A stretch of DNA of 64,000 nucleotides, taken from the NCBI GenBank assembly GCA_016744135.1, contig JADGEX010000001.1, positions 62,001-126,000 of the forward strand. Direction: 5' to 3'. Made by a program: the position numbers and the translations under genes. Positions 53,083-62,332 of the stretch are shown in pieces. How positions within the stretch are numbered: the first letter of the stretch is position 1; each line of letters opens with the position of its first letter. Under the pieces are notes generated by a model, which searched no databases, was not told the origin of the DNA, and saw only the letters and a list, made by a program, of their open reading frames with translations. This DNA is from Pseudodesulfovibrio sp. (GTDB lineage: Bacteria > Desulfobacterota > Desulfovibrionia > Desulfovibrionales > Desulfovibrionaceae).

Positions 53083-53182
53083 ATCGGCGGCTCATTCGTT
53101 GCATAGTCTGTCCAAAGTGACTAGAATTCGTCAAAATATCGGTGGAACACACAGTCCGTTTCACTTTTTAAGGAGTAAATGC

Positions 53183-54154
53183 GTGGTTAAATTTTTCTCG
53201 TTGCTCATTGGAGCCATGCTTATGATATCCACGGCCCAAGCGTGGGCTGCTGAGACGGTAATTAACCGTATCTTAGTGAAAATTAACGATAATATCATTA
53301 CAGAATATGACCTTGATGAAGAAATGAGTCCGATTTTTGATAAGCTTAAAGGACGACAGCTGAGTGCTGCGGAAAAGCAACAACTCGGCAGGATTCGTAA
53401 ACAGGCTTTGAATAATCTGGTCAATCAGGTGCTTGTGGATCAGGAGGTTGCTCGATACGGCATCAATGTTACCGATGAGGACATTGATAAGGAAATCAAG
53501 CGCGTCATGGAGGCCCAAAAATTGGATGATGCCGGTTTTGAAGCTTTGGTTGCCAAAGATGGATTAACCGTTGACGATTTTCGGGTTAAGTTAAAAAAAT
53601 TGCTCGAAAAGCAGGAGCTTATTGGCTATATGGTCAATAAAAAGGTGTTGGTCACCGATACGGAAATCCAAGAAGAATACACAGCCAGAAAGGATGACTA
53701 CACGCTCGATAAGATGGTCGAACTCGCCATTATTCTCTTGCCTTCAGATATTTCTGCCGTCGAAGTGAAAGAACGGATTAATGACGACGAATTGACGTTT
53801 GCAGAGGCTGTTGCGAAATACAGCGTCGGTCCAGGCAAGGAATCTGGTGGTTCCATCGGTGAACTTGGGTATGCTGATCTGGCTGAAGATTGGAAAAATG
53901 CATTGAAAGGCCTCAAGCCGGGTGCGGTCAGTGAGCCTTTGACAATTCAGGGGAAGGAAGCACTTCTTTCACCTGTGAATATTTCGGAAGATCGTCTTGT
54001 CCCACTTGAAGAAGTGCGTGATGGGATTTATCAGGAACTGATGCAGAAAAAACGGGATACCATCTTTACTGAGTATTTCGATAAGCTGAAACAAAGTTCG
54101 GTCATCGTCTATATGGATGATTCCGCCAAGCCCGATAATGGAGTAGCTCAATGA
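53183..54154 (+). CDS. surA: SurA-like periplasmic chaperone / peptidyl-prolyl isomerase
   Basis: This 323-residue protein starts with a signal peptide (FFSLLIGAMLMISTAQAWAA) and has the SurA N-terminal domain (INRILVKINDNIITEYDLDE with QALNNLVNQVLVDQEVARYG). A parvulin domain follows, with ILLPSDISAVEVKERI, FAEAVAKYSVGPGKESGGSI and GELGYADLAEDWKNALKGL. It assists outer-membrane protein maturation. The start is GTG 53183, seven bases after an AGGAG site; the frame is open further upstream but has no family similarity. It overlaps the RodZ-like gene by four bases (ATGA). Confidence 0.9.
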   Translation: MVKFFSLLIGAMLMISTAQAWAAETVINRILVKINDNIITEYDLDEEMSPIFDKLKGRQLSAAEKQQLGRIRKQALNNLVNQVLVDQEVARYGINVTDEDIDKEIKRVMEAQKLDDAGFEALVAKDGLTVDDFRVKLKKLLEKQELIGYMVNKKVLVTDTEIQEEYTARKDDYTLDKMVELAIILLPSDISAVEVKERINDDELTFAEAVAKYSVGPGKESGGSIGELGYADLAEDWKNALKGLKPGAVSEPLTIQGKEALLSPVNISEDRLVPLEEVRDGIYQELMQKKRDTIFTEYFDKLKQSSVIVYMDDSAKPDNGVAQ

Positions 54155-55125
54155 ATTTTCAGGAACTCGGACAAGCGTTGCAAGAAGGGCGCGAAGCCAA
54201 GGGTATGACTATAGAGGCGGTCATGGAGGCCACCAAAATCAGCCGGATTAATTTGATTGCCCTTGAGAGCGGCGATAGTTCGTCCATGCCTCATCCTGTT
54301 TATACGAAGGGGTTCGTCAAGAGTTACGCTCGGTTGCTTGGCTTGGATGCTGACGAATTATCCATGGTGGTGGACAGGGAATATCAACTTGATGAGCAGA
54401 ATGCTGATGAAGTTGATTATGAAGTTTCTCCGTCTGCGGAAAAGGCATTTCAGGAGGCAGATGCTCCGGCTGTCAAGAAGCGTTCAGTATGGCCTTCTAT
54501 TCTTCTTGTTGTTGTGTTGAGTTGTTCTATTCTAGCTCTCGTCATGTACTTGAATAAGAGCGAAGAAATTTCGACTCCGGTTCAGACCAGTGAAACCTCC
54601 GAATCTGTTGAGACACCAGAATCGTCTGTTGTCATGGAACCGATCGAAGATGCTGTCGAAACAGTTGAACCGGCTGAAGGCGAAGCTGTTGTGGAAGAAG
54701 CTGTTACTCCGGTCGAAGTACCTGAAGAGATTAAGCCTGAACCTGAACCTGCGCCTGCAACGCCTCAACCTGAAGCCGAAAAGCCTGTTGCGGCTCAGCC
54801 TGCGATTCCTCAGCCTGGTGCCGGCGAAAAAGAAGTTGTCGCGACACAAGAAGCGGCTCCAGGACAAACTCGATACGCCCATGTGATGATTATCACTGCA
54901 ACAACGAATAAGGGCTGTTGGATTGGCGTTTGGAAGGGCGATGAGTCAAAAATGGCTCGTGATTTTGTTTTGAAGAAAGGTGAACCTCTTCGGTTGATGT
55001 TTAATTATCCCCGGAGAATTCGCATTGGTAACGTGGCTGGTGTAACTGTGACATACAATGGTAAGCCATATGCTCTTGATAAAAACAAAAGCAATATTCA
55101 GACATTATTCGTCGGTATGGAATAG
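54151..55125 (+). CDS. rodZ: RodZ-like cytoskeletal/membrane protein
   Basis: This 324-residue protein has a cytoplasmic HTH_25 domain (LGQALQEGREAKGMTIEAVM, then ALESGDSSSMPHPVYTKGFV). One transmembrane segment follows around residues 113-134 (SILLVVVLSCSILALVMYL), then a Pro/Glu/Val-rich periplasmic linker and a C-terminal DUF4115 domain with TNKGCWIGVWKGDESKMA. RodZ links MreB to the cell wall machinery for rod shape. mreB is not in this window. The start ATG overlaps the surA stop by four bases, and recO follows after 23 bases. Confidence 0.88.
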   Translation: MNFQELGQALQEGREAKGMTIEAVMEATKISRINLIALESGDSSSMPHPVYTKGFVKSYARLLGLDADELSMVVDREYQLDEQNADEVDYEVSPSAEKAFQEADAPAVKKRSVWPSILLVVVLSCSILALVMYLNKSEEISTPVQTSETSESVETPESSVVMEPIEDAVETVEPAEGEAVVEEAVTPVEVPEEIKPEPEPAPATPQPEAEKPVAAQPAIPQPGAGEKEVVATQEAAPGQTRYAHVMIITATTNKGCWIGVWKGDESKMARDFVLKKGEPLRLMFNYPRRIRIGNVAGVTVTYNGKPYALDKNKSNIQTLFVGME

Positions 55126-55148
55126 ACCCTCATTACAAGGATGATCGT

Positions 55149-55907
55149 ATGAGCTCCACTGAAAAAGCTCTAGTACTCAAGGTGGGGCGTTTTCGGGAGG
55201 CAGATTGCTGGGTTAAACTTCTCACGCCCGGACGTGGCATTTTTAATGCCTTTGCCTTTGGCGGGTCCCGTAGTCGTCGTCGATTCGTTGGGTGCCTTGA
55301 TCCTTTAAGCCTTGTTTTATTTACGATTGGAACCAACAAGACCGGGACATATACGGTTCTTGAAGAAGGTTCCCTGCTTCATAATTTCCCTGCAATTCGT
55401 GAAGATCCCACCAGAACTGGCCTTGCTGTCAATTGTATCAAATTTATTGAAGCCGTGGAAATCGATCCGTCTGATGCTCGTCCTGTGTATGAGCTTTTGT
55501 TGGAAACGCTCCATATGCTGGAAAAGGGTGGTGGAAGCAGCGATTTCACTCCATGGTTGTTTCGTGCGAAATTGGCCTTTGAAATGGGGTTTCATCCGGA
55601 TTTCCTTTCCTGCGGAATATGTGGTCAATCTGTTGTTTCTCTTGATGGTTGCCATTTCGGAATTGAAGGGGGGCAAGTGGCCTGTCGGACTTGTCTTTCA
55701 GGCGGGAAACCGTTAGAGGGACTTGCTCGGCCAGTTTCCACCGGGGTACTTCGTGCTTTTGATTGGATTCAACATAGTCGTCCTTTGGATTGGCTGACTG
55801 TATCCATGAATAATGAAGTCCGGCGGCAAACGAGTCAATTGATCGAGCTTTTCGTTGCGTATCACCTGGGCCTGTCCTGGGATAATGGCATGTATAAAAA
55901 GGTATGA
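55149..55907 (+). CDS. recO: DNA repair protein RecO
   Basis: This 252-residue protein has the RecO N-terminal OB fold (EKALVLKVGRFREADCWVKL, then GIFNAFAFGGSRSRRRFVGC) and a helical C-terminal domain with a zinc-binding cysteine cluster (LSCGICGQSV and ACRTCLSGG). RecO loads RecA on SSB-coated DNA with RecR. Length fits the family. The short helical region between domains is normal. A moderate ribosome binding site lies at the start, and glyQ begins 13 bases after its stop. Confidence 0.92.
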   Translation: MSSTEKALVLKVGRFREADCWVKLLTPGRGIFNAFAFGGSRSRRRFVGCLDPLSLVLFTIGTNKTGTYTVLEEGSLLHNFPAIREDPTRTGLAVNCIKFIEAVEIDPSDARPVYELLLETLHMLEKGGGSSDFTPWLFRAKLAFEMGFHPDFLSCGICGQSVVSLDGCHFGIEGGQVACRTCLSGGKPLEGLARPVSTGVLRAFDWIQHSRPLDWLTVSMNNEVRRQTSQLIELFVAYHLGLSWDNGMYKKV

Positions 55908-55920
55908 GTTGGAGTAAGCA

Positions 55921-56790
55921 ATGAATTTTCAGGATGTTATACTGAAATTGCAGAATTTTTGGGCAGACTATGGCTGTGCCGTTGTCCAGCCCATGGACAT
56001 TGAGTGTGGGGCTGGGACGTTTAACCCCTCCACATTTTTCCGTGTTATCGGCCCTGAGCCGTGGAAAACCGCGTATGTCGAACCTTCCCGCCGTCCCACT
56101 GACGGTCGGTATGGCGAGAATCCCAACCGGTTACAGCATTACTATCAGTTTCAGGTCGTTCTGAAACCTTCTCCTGATAATATTCAGGAATTGTATCTGG
56201 AAAGTCTGGCTGCCATCGGTATTGATGCCGCAGCCCATGACATTCGTTTTGTCGAGGATGATTGGGAGTCTCCGACTCTTGGTGCATGGGGATTGGGCTG
56301 GGAAGTTTGGCTCAACGGTATGGAAGTGACGCAGTTCACTTATTTCCAACAGGTTGGTGGTATTGATCTCAAACCCATATCCGTGGAAATTACATACGGT
56401 CTTGAACGCCTTTCCATGTATTTGCAGGAGAAGGAGTCTGTATACGATCTCATGTGGAATAATGAGATAAAATACGGACATATTTTCCATCAGAATGAAG
56501 TTGAGATGTCCAAGTACAACTTTGAGTTGGCGAATACGGATATGCTGTTCGATCTTTTCAACAAGTTTGAAGCGGAATGCCTCATGCTGTGTGAAGAAGG
56601 ATTGCCCTGGCCTGCGTATGACTGCTGTCTCAAGTGTTCTCACTCGTTCAACATGCTGGATGCCCGAAGCGCGATTTCTATCACTGAACGCGCCTCTTAT
56701 ATTGGTCGTGTGCGTAATCTGGCTTCTAAAATTGCCAGACTTTATGCGGACCAGCGGGAAGAAATGGGCTATCCCATGCTTAATAAGTAG
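55921..56790 (+). CDS. glyQ: Glycyl-tRNA synthetase, alpha subunit
   Basis: This 289-residue alpha subunit of the alpha2-beta2 synthetase makes glycyl-tRNA. It contains the class II catalytic domain: [40 protein letters not shown], and [20 protein letters not shown]. The motif 3 region, [19 protein letters not shown], is intact. The two-subunit form is typical of bacteria such as deltaproteobacteria. It stops 42 bases before glyS. Confidence 0.97.
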   Translation: MNFQDVILKLQNFWADYGCAVVQPMDIECGAGTFNPSTFFRVIGPEPWKTAYVEPSRRPTDGRYGENPNRLQHYYQFQVVLKPSPDNIQELYLESLAAIGIDAAAHDIRFVEDDWESPTLGAWGLGWEVWLNGMEVTQFTYFQQVGGIDLKPISVEITYGLERLSMYLQEKESVYDLMWNNEIKYGHIFHQNEVEMSKYNFELANTDMLFDLFNKFEAECLMLCEEGLPWPAYDCCLKCSHSFNMLDARSAISITERASYIGRVRNLASKIARLYADQREEMGYPMLNK

Positions 56791-56832
56791 TCGACGCAAC
56801 AGATACGAATATAGAGAATAAAGAGAAGTACA

Positions 56833-58941
56833 ATGGCCGAATTCATTCTGGAAATCGGAACAGAGGAAATGCCAGCCCGTTTCGTACCCAAGTTGGCTGC
56901 CGAGCTGGAAGGCGTCTTTGCCAAGTCTCTCGATGAGGCTATGGTCGAGAATGGGGGCGTGAAATGTTACGCTACTCCTCGCCGTATCACCGCACATGTC
57001 GCATCCATTGCCCTGAAGCAACATCAGGAAGAGGAGACTGTGACTGGGCCACCGACCCGTATCGCTTATGATGCAGAGGGTAATCTGACCAAGGCAGGAC
57101 AGGGGTTCGCTAAAACTCAGGGTGTGTCTGAAGATACTCTGTTTAAGATGGAAACCGGCAAAGGTGAATATTTGGCCGCCAAGAAGACTGTCGGCGGCGG
57201 TAATACCGTTGATATTTTGCCTGATATTTGCATTAAGGGAATCGAATCTCTTTCTTTCCCCAAGAAAATGCATTGGGGCGATTATGATTTTACCTTTGGT
57301 CGTCCTTTGCGGTGGCTTTTGGCCCTGCTGGATGATCAGGTTGTTGAATTCACCGTGGAAAACTTGACCACCGGACGAGAAACTCGTGGGCATCGAGTAA
57401 TGGGGCATGGTCCTCATGTGGTGAATTCCACTGCCGATTATTTTTCTGTCATCAAGAATGATTGCAAGGTTGTCATCGACCCGGAAGAACGGAAGAAGAC
57501 CATAATTGCAGAAGGCGATCGTCTGGCCAAGGAGCTTGGTGGGGAAATCGTTTGGCATGCCGGATTGCTTGAAGAGGTTGCCAATCTCGTCGAGTATCCC
57601 AAGCCGCTCATTGGTGACATTGACGCCTTGTATCTTGAATTGCCGCGCGAGGTCTTGCTGACGTCCATGCAGTCGCACCAGAAAAGCTTTGGTGTGCAAG
57701 GCCCGGATGGCAAATTGATGCCGCATTTCTTGACGACCTTGAACATTGAGCCGCTGGATGTGGCTCTGGTCAAGAAAGGATGGGAACGTGTGCTCAAGGC
57801 CCGCCTGGAAGACGCGCGTTTCTTCTGGGAAGCTGATTGCAAGGTTGAATTCGAAACATGGTTGGACAAGCTGGAAAACGTTGTTTTTCTCGGTCCCCTT
57901 GGTTCCGTAGGCGACAAGTCTCGTCGTATCGAAACCCTGTGTGGCAAATTGGCTGAAGTTCTTGGCGAGTCCAAGTCCATCATGCCGGGTGAAATTGAAA
58001 AATATGCCATGGCTGGTCGTTTGGCCAAAGCCGACCTCGTATCGGAAATGGTCATTGAGTTTGACAGTTTGCAAGGCAAGATGGGTGGCATATACGCGGA
58101 ACTCGCCGTAAAGGGCGACATCGTTTCTCAGGGAATCTATGAGCAGTATCTCCCGGCAGGTCCTGACACTCCTGTGCCATCCAGTCTGGCTGGTGCGCTT
58201 GTGTCCATGGCTGACAAAGTTGATACCATGGCCGGTTGTTTCGGGTTGGGCAAAGTACCTACTGGTGCTAATGATCCGTATGCCCTCAGACGTTGCGCTC
58301 TGGGCATTTCCCGTATCATTATGGAACATGAGCTTGATGTGGATCTTGATGTGCTTCTCCGTGAAGCTCAGGGGGCCTATGCAGATGTAAAGTGGAAGGT
58401 TGAGCAACCGGAAGCTTTTGTTAAGCTCAAGGATTTCTTTGGACAGCGTCTCCGTGCTTTGTTCATTGGACATGGTTTTGAAACCCGCGTGGTCGATGCG
58501 GCTCTAGGTGCCGGATTTAACGACATCCGAACCTTGAAAGCTCGTTTGAAGGCGTTGAGCGAGTTCAGCAAAGAAGCCGATTTCGAACAGGCCGTGCTGA
58601 CGTTTAAACGTGCTTCGAATATTATCCGCAAGCAAGGGAATGAAGCAGGGCAGACCCTGACGGGTTCTTATGATGCGGATTTGTTTGAAGGTGAGCATGA
58701 ACAGTCTTTCGGCAGCAAGCTGGAAGAGATCGCGCCCCGTTTTGACGATCTGTGGGAAAGCGGTGAGTTTGGTGGTTTGTTTGGACTTCTCGGAGAGTTG
58801 CGTCCTTCCGTGGATGGTTTCTTCGACAACGTCATGGTTATGTGCGATGATGCGGATATCCGGTTGAATCGGTTGAATCTGTTGAAAGCACTGGTTGACC
58901 GTTTGAGTCGTTTGGCTGATTTTAACGCATTGCAAGTCTAG
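56833..58941 (+). CDS. glyS: Glycyl-tRNA synthetase, beta subunit
   Basis: This 702-residue protein provides tRNA binding for the alpha2-beta2 glycyl-tRNA synthetase. Family motifs are the start FILEIGTEEMPARFVPKLA, FPKKMHWGDYDFTFGRPLRW, VLLTSMQSHQKSFGVQG, and the HD-like central region KADLVSEMVIEFDSLQGKMG. A C-terminal DALR-like anticodon-binding domain follows. Length fits. A good promoter for the next gene lies directly downstream. Confidence 0.97.
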   Translation: MAEFILEIGTEEMPARFVPKLAAELEGVFAKSLDEAMVENGGVKCYATPRRITAHVASIALKQHQEEETVTGPPTRIAYDAEGNLTKAGQGFAKTQGVSEDTLFKMETGKGEYLAAKKTVGGGNTVDILPDICIKGIESLSFPKKMHWGDYDFTFGRPLRWLLALLDDQVVEFTVENLTTGRETRGHRVMGHGPHVVNSTADYFSVIKNDCKVVIDPEERKKTIIAEGDRLAKELGGEIVWHAGLLEEVANLVEYPKPLIGDIDALYLELPREVLLTSMQSHQKSFGVQGPDGKLMPHFLTTLNIEPLDVALVKKGWERVLKARLEDARFFWEADCKVEFETWLDKLENVVFLGPLGSVGDKSRRIETLCGKLAEVLGESKSIMPGEIEKYAMAGRLAKADLVSEMVIEFDSLQGKMGGIYAELAVKGDIVSQGIYEQYLPAGPDTPVPSSLAGALVSMADKVDTMAGCFGLGKVPTGANDPYALRRCALGISRIIMEHELDVDLDVLLREAQGAYADVKWKVEQPEAFVKLKDFFGQRLRALFIGHGFETRVVDAALGAGFNDIRTLKARLKALSEFSKEADFEQAVLTFKRASNIIRKQGNEAGQTLTGSYDADLFEGEHEQSFGSKLEEIAPRFDDLWESGEFGGLFGLLGELRPSVDGFFDNVMVMCDDADIRLNRLNLLKALVDRLSRLADFNALQV

Positions 58942-58959
58942 TTTCTATTTAGAAAACAC

Positions 58960-58987
58960 TTGACATCAGAGGAAGAGTCCATATAAA
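58960..58987 (+). promoter_or_regulatory. Strong sigma-70 promoter for rpsT
   Basis: A perfect TTGACA box is followed after 16 bases by TATAAA, leaving a leader of about 65 bases ahead of the rpsT start codon, consistent with a strongly expressed ribosomal gene. Confidence 0.65.
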
Positions 58988-59060
58988 AGGCTCTCCCTTT
59001 GGGAATAATAACAAGCAATAGTATTTTACTACGATAATAAATTGATCAGGAGAAATTACC

Positions 59061-59327
59061 TTGGCTAATCACAAGTCCGCCTTGAAGAGGCACCGTCAGA
59101 GCTTGAAGCGTCGCGCCCGCAACCGCATTTCCAAGACCCGTATCAAGAACACCGTTAAGGCTGTTCGCGTGGCCATCGAGGAGAAGGATGTTGCAAAGGC
59201 TATGGAGGCCCTGAAGGACGCTACGTCCATTCTGGACAGAGCTGCCCGTAAAAAGATCATCCACCAGCGTCAGGCTCAGCGCCGTATTGCTCGCCTTCAG
59301 GTGGCAATCAACAAGATCGCTGAATAG
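59061..59327 (+). CDS. rpsT: 30S ribosomal protein S20
   Basis: This 88-residue basic protein binds the 5' domain of 16S rRNA. The start ANHKSALKRHRQSLKRRARN and the helical repeat end RKKIIHQRQAQRRIARLQVA are typical. It begins with TTG at 59061 (AGGAG site at 59048-59052), and no ATG is available in this position. S20 of E. coli also starts with UUG, where the weak start is part of autoregulation. A strong terminator follows. Confidence 0.97.
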   Translation: MANHKSALKRHRQSLKRRARNRISKTRIKNTVKAVRVAIEEKDVAKAMEALKDATSILDRAARKKIIHQRQAQRRIARLQVAINKIAE

Positions 59328-59351
59328 CCGTATTTTTGCTGCTATGAAAGT

Positions 59352-59383
59352 AGCCCGCTGTACATATGTACAGCGGGCTTTTT
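59352..59383 (+). terminator. Intrinsic terminator after rpsT
   Basis: AGCCCGCTGTACAT pairs perfectly with ATGTACAGCGGGCT, followed by five T. It also lies just beyond the end of the convergent Crp/Fnr regulator gene. Confidence 0.9.
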
Positions 59384-59408
59384 GTGGTTGGAGTTTTGAG
59401 TCGGTGTT

Positions 59409-60083
59409 TTATCGGCCTTGATCCGCGATATCCTGAAGGGCGGTTTCATCCAGAATGGTAATGTCCTTGCCGCTGACTTCGATAATTTTATCTTCTGCAA
59501 AGCGCTTGAAAATGCGGGATAATGTTTCCTGTATTGTGCCAAGGTAGTGCGCGATTTGACCTTTGGGAAGATCAAGTTTGAAGGTCGCTGAATCCTGTGA
59601 AGAACGCAGCAGGAGAAGATACGACGCGACGCGTGCAGGTGTCTCTTTGAGGCTTAGGTCATCAATCTTGTTGACCAGAATACGGAGACGTTGGGAAAGC
59701 ATGGCCATCATTTTCATGGCCAAATCCGGGTCCTCTCGGATAATGCGTTCAAAGTCTTTGCGCGGGAAAAAAAGGGTTTCCAGTTTTTCTAAAGCCTGAC
59801 CATTCGCTGGGAATGTGCCTCCTTGAAATACCGGCACCTCGCCCACCGCTTCACCAGGGCCAAAAATGTGAAGTATCTGTTCCTTACCAGCCGGGGATGT
59901 TCTGAAAATCTTTACTCTGCCAATGACTGGCGCAAAGAATCCGTGGGCTGGCACATCGCCAAGGAACAACGTCTCTCCTTTCTTGAACTTTTTTATAACG
60001 GCAATATCTGCAAGCTTAGTGAATTTTTCTTCGGGGAGTCCTTCGAAGAAGGCTATACCTTTGACTGCTGCAAGTTTATCCAT
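59409..60083 (-). CDS. Crp/Fnr-family transcription regulator
   Basis: This 224-residue protein has an N-terminal cyclic-nucleotide-type jelly roll (FKKGETLFLGDVPAHGFFAP, GRVKIFRTSPAGKEQILHIF, then GEAVGEVPVFQGGTFPANGQ). A C-terminal winged HTH includes LPKGQIAHYLGTIQETLSRIF. No cysteine cluster like that of FNR is present in the N-terminal region. That fits the HcpR/DNR-like branch, which is recalled to respond to NO or nitrosative stress, rather than oxygen-sensing FNR. The gene is divergent from the redox operon that starts at 60185, so it is likely its regulator. The intergenic region contains a candidate binding site. Confidence 0.85.
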   Translation of the reverse strand: MDKLAAVKGIAFFEGLPEEKFTKLADIAVIKKFKKGETLFLGDVPAHGFFAPVIGRVKIFRTSPAGKEQILHIFGPGEAVGEVPVFQGGTFPANGQALEKLETLFFPRKDFERIIREDPDLAMKMMAMLSQRLRILVNKIDDLSLKETPARVASYLLLLRSSQDSATFKLDLPKGQIAHYLGTIQETLSRIFKRFAEDKIIEVSGKDITILDETALQDIADQGR

Positions 60084-60119
60084 GAAATAATTTGCTCCAT
60101 TTTTCGTTATGATACGGTA

Positions 60120-60137
60120 ATTTGACCTAAGTCATGG
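60120..60137. promoter_or_regulatory. Candidate HcpR/FNR-like operator
   Basis: The site begins ATTTGACC-TA and continues AGTCATGG. The left half matches the left half of the Desulfovibrio HcpR consensus as I remember it (ATTTGACCnnGGTCAAAT). TGAC-CTAA-GTCA is itself a perfect inverted repeat at 60123-60134. It lies between the divergent regulator gene and the redox operon. Confidence 0.4.
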
Positions 60138-60184
60138 TTCCCGTCAAAAAAAAAGTTCATTGTCTGTGTACGGAGAACGAAACA

Positions 60185-61501
60185 GTGAAAAAGTTTTTTT
60201 GGATCATACCCTTGCTTGCCTTACTTTTGCTGGCAGCCCATTCGCTTAGACAAGGCGATTTTGGCTTAATGGCTTCTTTTGTCATTCTGGCCGGACTCCT
60301 GTTTACCCGACAGGCGTGGGTGCGCTGGGGTGTCGTTGCAGCTCTTTTGTGGGGTGGATTTATTTGGGCGGACGCCACCGTGGATTTTGTTAGTTTTCGA
60401 CAGGCGTTTGATCTGCCATGGAAGCGACTGACTGCTATAATGGCGGGTGTTATTGTATTTGATGGCTTTGCCCTGATGGCCATGCTGAGTCAGCGAGCCA
60501 AGGATTACTTTTTTGTTGCTCACGACAAGTCTGCGGCGCGTACTGCAATATTTATTTTGACGATTTTGGGACTGGCTTTGGCTCGAACCAAGGTTCCTTT
60601 TCCTGTCTTGTTGGCTGACCGGTACCTGCCAGGGTGGGGGTGGGCAGAAATTTTTGCGTTGGGTGTATACGCTCAATGGATTGGTGGGCGCATGATGCAA
60701 CCTCGTGGGCACCGTACGCTTCGTCCTCGCATATGGGGATTGTTCTCGGTATTGTTTTTTTTGCAATTGAGTTTGGGATTGATGGGCATGGAACAAATGC
60801 TCATGACCGGCAATCTCCATTTGCCGGTTCCTGCCTTGATCCTTGGAGGGCCTGTCTTCAGAGGCGGTGGGTTCTTCATGCTCATCCTGTTCTCCGTCAC
60901 TATATTTTTGGTCGGTCCGGCGTGGTGCAGTCATCTTTGCTATATTGGTGCATGGGATGACGCCATGAGCCGCCTTGGTTCGCGTCCTGCGCCCAGTGGG
61001 ATCCTGAGGCGTCTGAGTATTGTTGGACGTGGTACAACCTTGCTTCTGACAATTGCTACAGCGTGGGTTCTGAGGTCCATGGGGATGCCAGGTACTTCGG
61101 CCGTCTTATTCGCAGTCTTTTTTGGTCTGGTCGGTGTGGGGATAATGGCATTTGTTTCGCGGAAGGCTGGTATGATGACCCATTGCATCACGTTTTGCCC
61201 CATGGGTCTGATTGCAAATATCATGGGTAAGATTTCACCTTGGCGCATTCGTATTAATTCCGATTGTACCAAGTGCGGTGCCTGTTACACGAGGTGTCGC
61301 TACAATGCGCTGGATGAAAGTAGGATGGAATTGGGGCGTCCGGCTCTTTCCTGTACTCTTTGCGGCGATTGCGTGTCCGCTTGTGTGCACAAGCATATAG
61401 GATATAGTTTTCCGGGATTGTCCGGTGAGAATGCCAGAACACTGTTTATAGTTCTGGTTGTCACCCTACACGCCATCTTTCTTGGCGTGGCAAGAATGTA
61501 A
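60185..61501 (+). CDS. NapH/NosR-like membrane iron-sulfur protein
   Basis: This protein of about 438 residues has many hydrophobic segments and cysteine motifs of the NapH/NosR-type membrane ferredoxin family: GPAWCSHLCYIGAWDD, THCITFCPMGLIANIMGKIS, and a C-terminal pair of 4Fe-4S clusters in CTKCGACYTRCRYNALDE and CTLCGDCVSACVHKHIGY. Such proteins pass electrons from the quinone pool to a periplasmic or cytoplasmic partner. The start chosen is GTG 60185, preceded by a CGGAG site at a good distance; the in-frame upstream stretch overlaps the candidate operator. The next gene is a soluble ferredoxin, a plausible electron partner. Confidence 0.85.
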   Translation: MKKFFWIIPLLALLLLAAHSLRQGDFGLMASFVILAGLLFTRQAWVRWGVVAALLWGGFIWADATVDFVSFRQAFDLPWKRLTAIMAGVIVFDGFALMAMLSQRAKDYFFVAHDKSAARTAIFILTILGLALARTKVPFPVLLADRYLPGWGWAEIFALGVYAQWIGGRMMQPRGHRTLRPRIWGLFSVLFFLQLSLGLMGMEQMLMTGNLHLPVPALILGGPVFRGGGFFMLILFSVTIFLVGPAWCSHLCYIGAWDDAMSRLGSRPAPSGILRRLSIVGRGTTLLLTIATAWVLRSMGMPGTSAVLFAVFFGLVGVGIMAFVSRKAGMMTHCITFCPMGLIANIMGKISPWRIRINSDCTKCGACYTRCRYNALDESRMELGRPALSCTLCGDCVSACVHKHIGYSFPGLSGENARTLFIVLVVTLHAIFLGVARM

Positions 61502-61528
61502 AGATAAGAGAAAAGAGAGGATATCACC

Positions 61529-62317
61529 ATGTTGAGCACGAGAAAAATGATCACTATTGATGAGGAACTGTGCAACGGTTGTGGCGAATGTGTCCCGTCC
61601 TGTGAAGAGGGCGCGCTGGCTATCGTTGATGGTAAGGCACGATTGGTTAAGGAAATCTATTGCGACGGATTGGGTGCGTGTTTGGGCGATTGTCCAACCG
61701 GTGCGCTCAAGGTTGAAGTGCGTGAGGCTGAAGATTTTAACCCTAAAGCTGTAACGGAACATCTGAAGGCACAAGGGCGAGAAGTGCCGGATCACATGCC
61801 TTCCCCGGAAAGTTTGCGTCTGGATAAGCCTGCCGGTTCTCCCAAGCCCATGGGCGGTTGTCCTGGTGCTGCTATGCATACCATGTCTCCCTGTGAACGG
61901 GCCAACATTCCCATGGCGTCGCCTGCCGGTGGTTCTGCATTGTCTCATTGGCCAGTACAGTTGCGGCTTGTTCCGCCGAATGCACCGTTTCTCAAAGGTG
62001 CAGATCTGCTTTTGACGGCAGATTGTGTCCCTGTAGCCATGCCATCTTATCATAGTGAATATGTCGCCGGACGTGTTGTGGTTTTGGGTTGCCCCAAGTT
62101 TGACAATCAAATGGAATATGTAGAAAAGCTGGCCGATATTTTGACCGAGAATGATTTGAAATCCATCACAGTTTTGGAAATGGAAGTGCCATGTTGTTCC
62201 TCCATGTCAGTGATTTTGCGTGAAGCCGTGAAGCGCGCCGGAAAAAAGGTCGATACTGTTCGACTGACAGTCGGTAGAAATGGTAACGTTCTGGAAACTG
62301 TTCCTTTGGAATTTTAG
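61529..62317 (+). CDS. Ferredoxin-type iron-sulfur protein with C-terminal unknown domain
   Basis: This 262-residue protein has an N-terminal two-cluster ferredoxin domain (CNGCGECVPSCEEGALAI, then YCDGLGACLGDCPTGALK) and about 180 further residues with more cysteines (CPGAAMHT near the middle, and PCCSSMSVILREAVKR near the end). The layout, ferredoxin followed by such an extension, matches the MinD/Mrp-linked or 4Fe-4S electron-transfer proteins common in sulfate reducers. It may relay electrons to the adjacent reductase. An AGAGG site precedes ATG 61529. No catalytic assignment can be made. Confidence 0.85.
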   Translation: MLSTRKMITIDEELCNGCGECVPSCEEGALAIVDGKARLVKEIYCDGLGACLGDCPTGALKVEVREAEDFNPKAVTEHLKAQGREVPDHMPSPESLRLDKPAGSPKPMGGCPGAAMHTMSPCERANIPMASPAGGSALSHWPVQLRLVPPNAPFLKGADLLLTADCVPVAMPSYHSEYVAGRVVVLGCPKFDNQMEYVEKLADILTENDLKSITVLEMEVPCCSSMSVILREAVKRAGKKVDTVRLTVGRNGNVLETVPLEF

Positions 62318-62332
62318 CAAGGAGTTTATCCC

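Noticed and set aside
52952..53182. In-frame upstream extension of surA
   Set aside because: The GTG at 53183 has an AGGAG site and starts a proper signal peptide. The extension overlaps the preceding gene in another frame.
56131..58473. A minus-strand frame of about 780 codons opposite glyQ and glyS
   Set aside because: Its length comes from the codon pattern of the two strongly conserved plus-strand synthetase genes. The translated sequence has no family motif.
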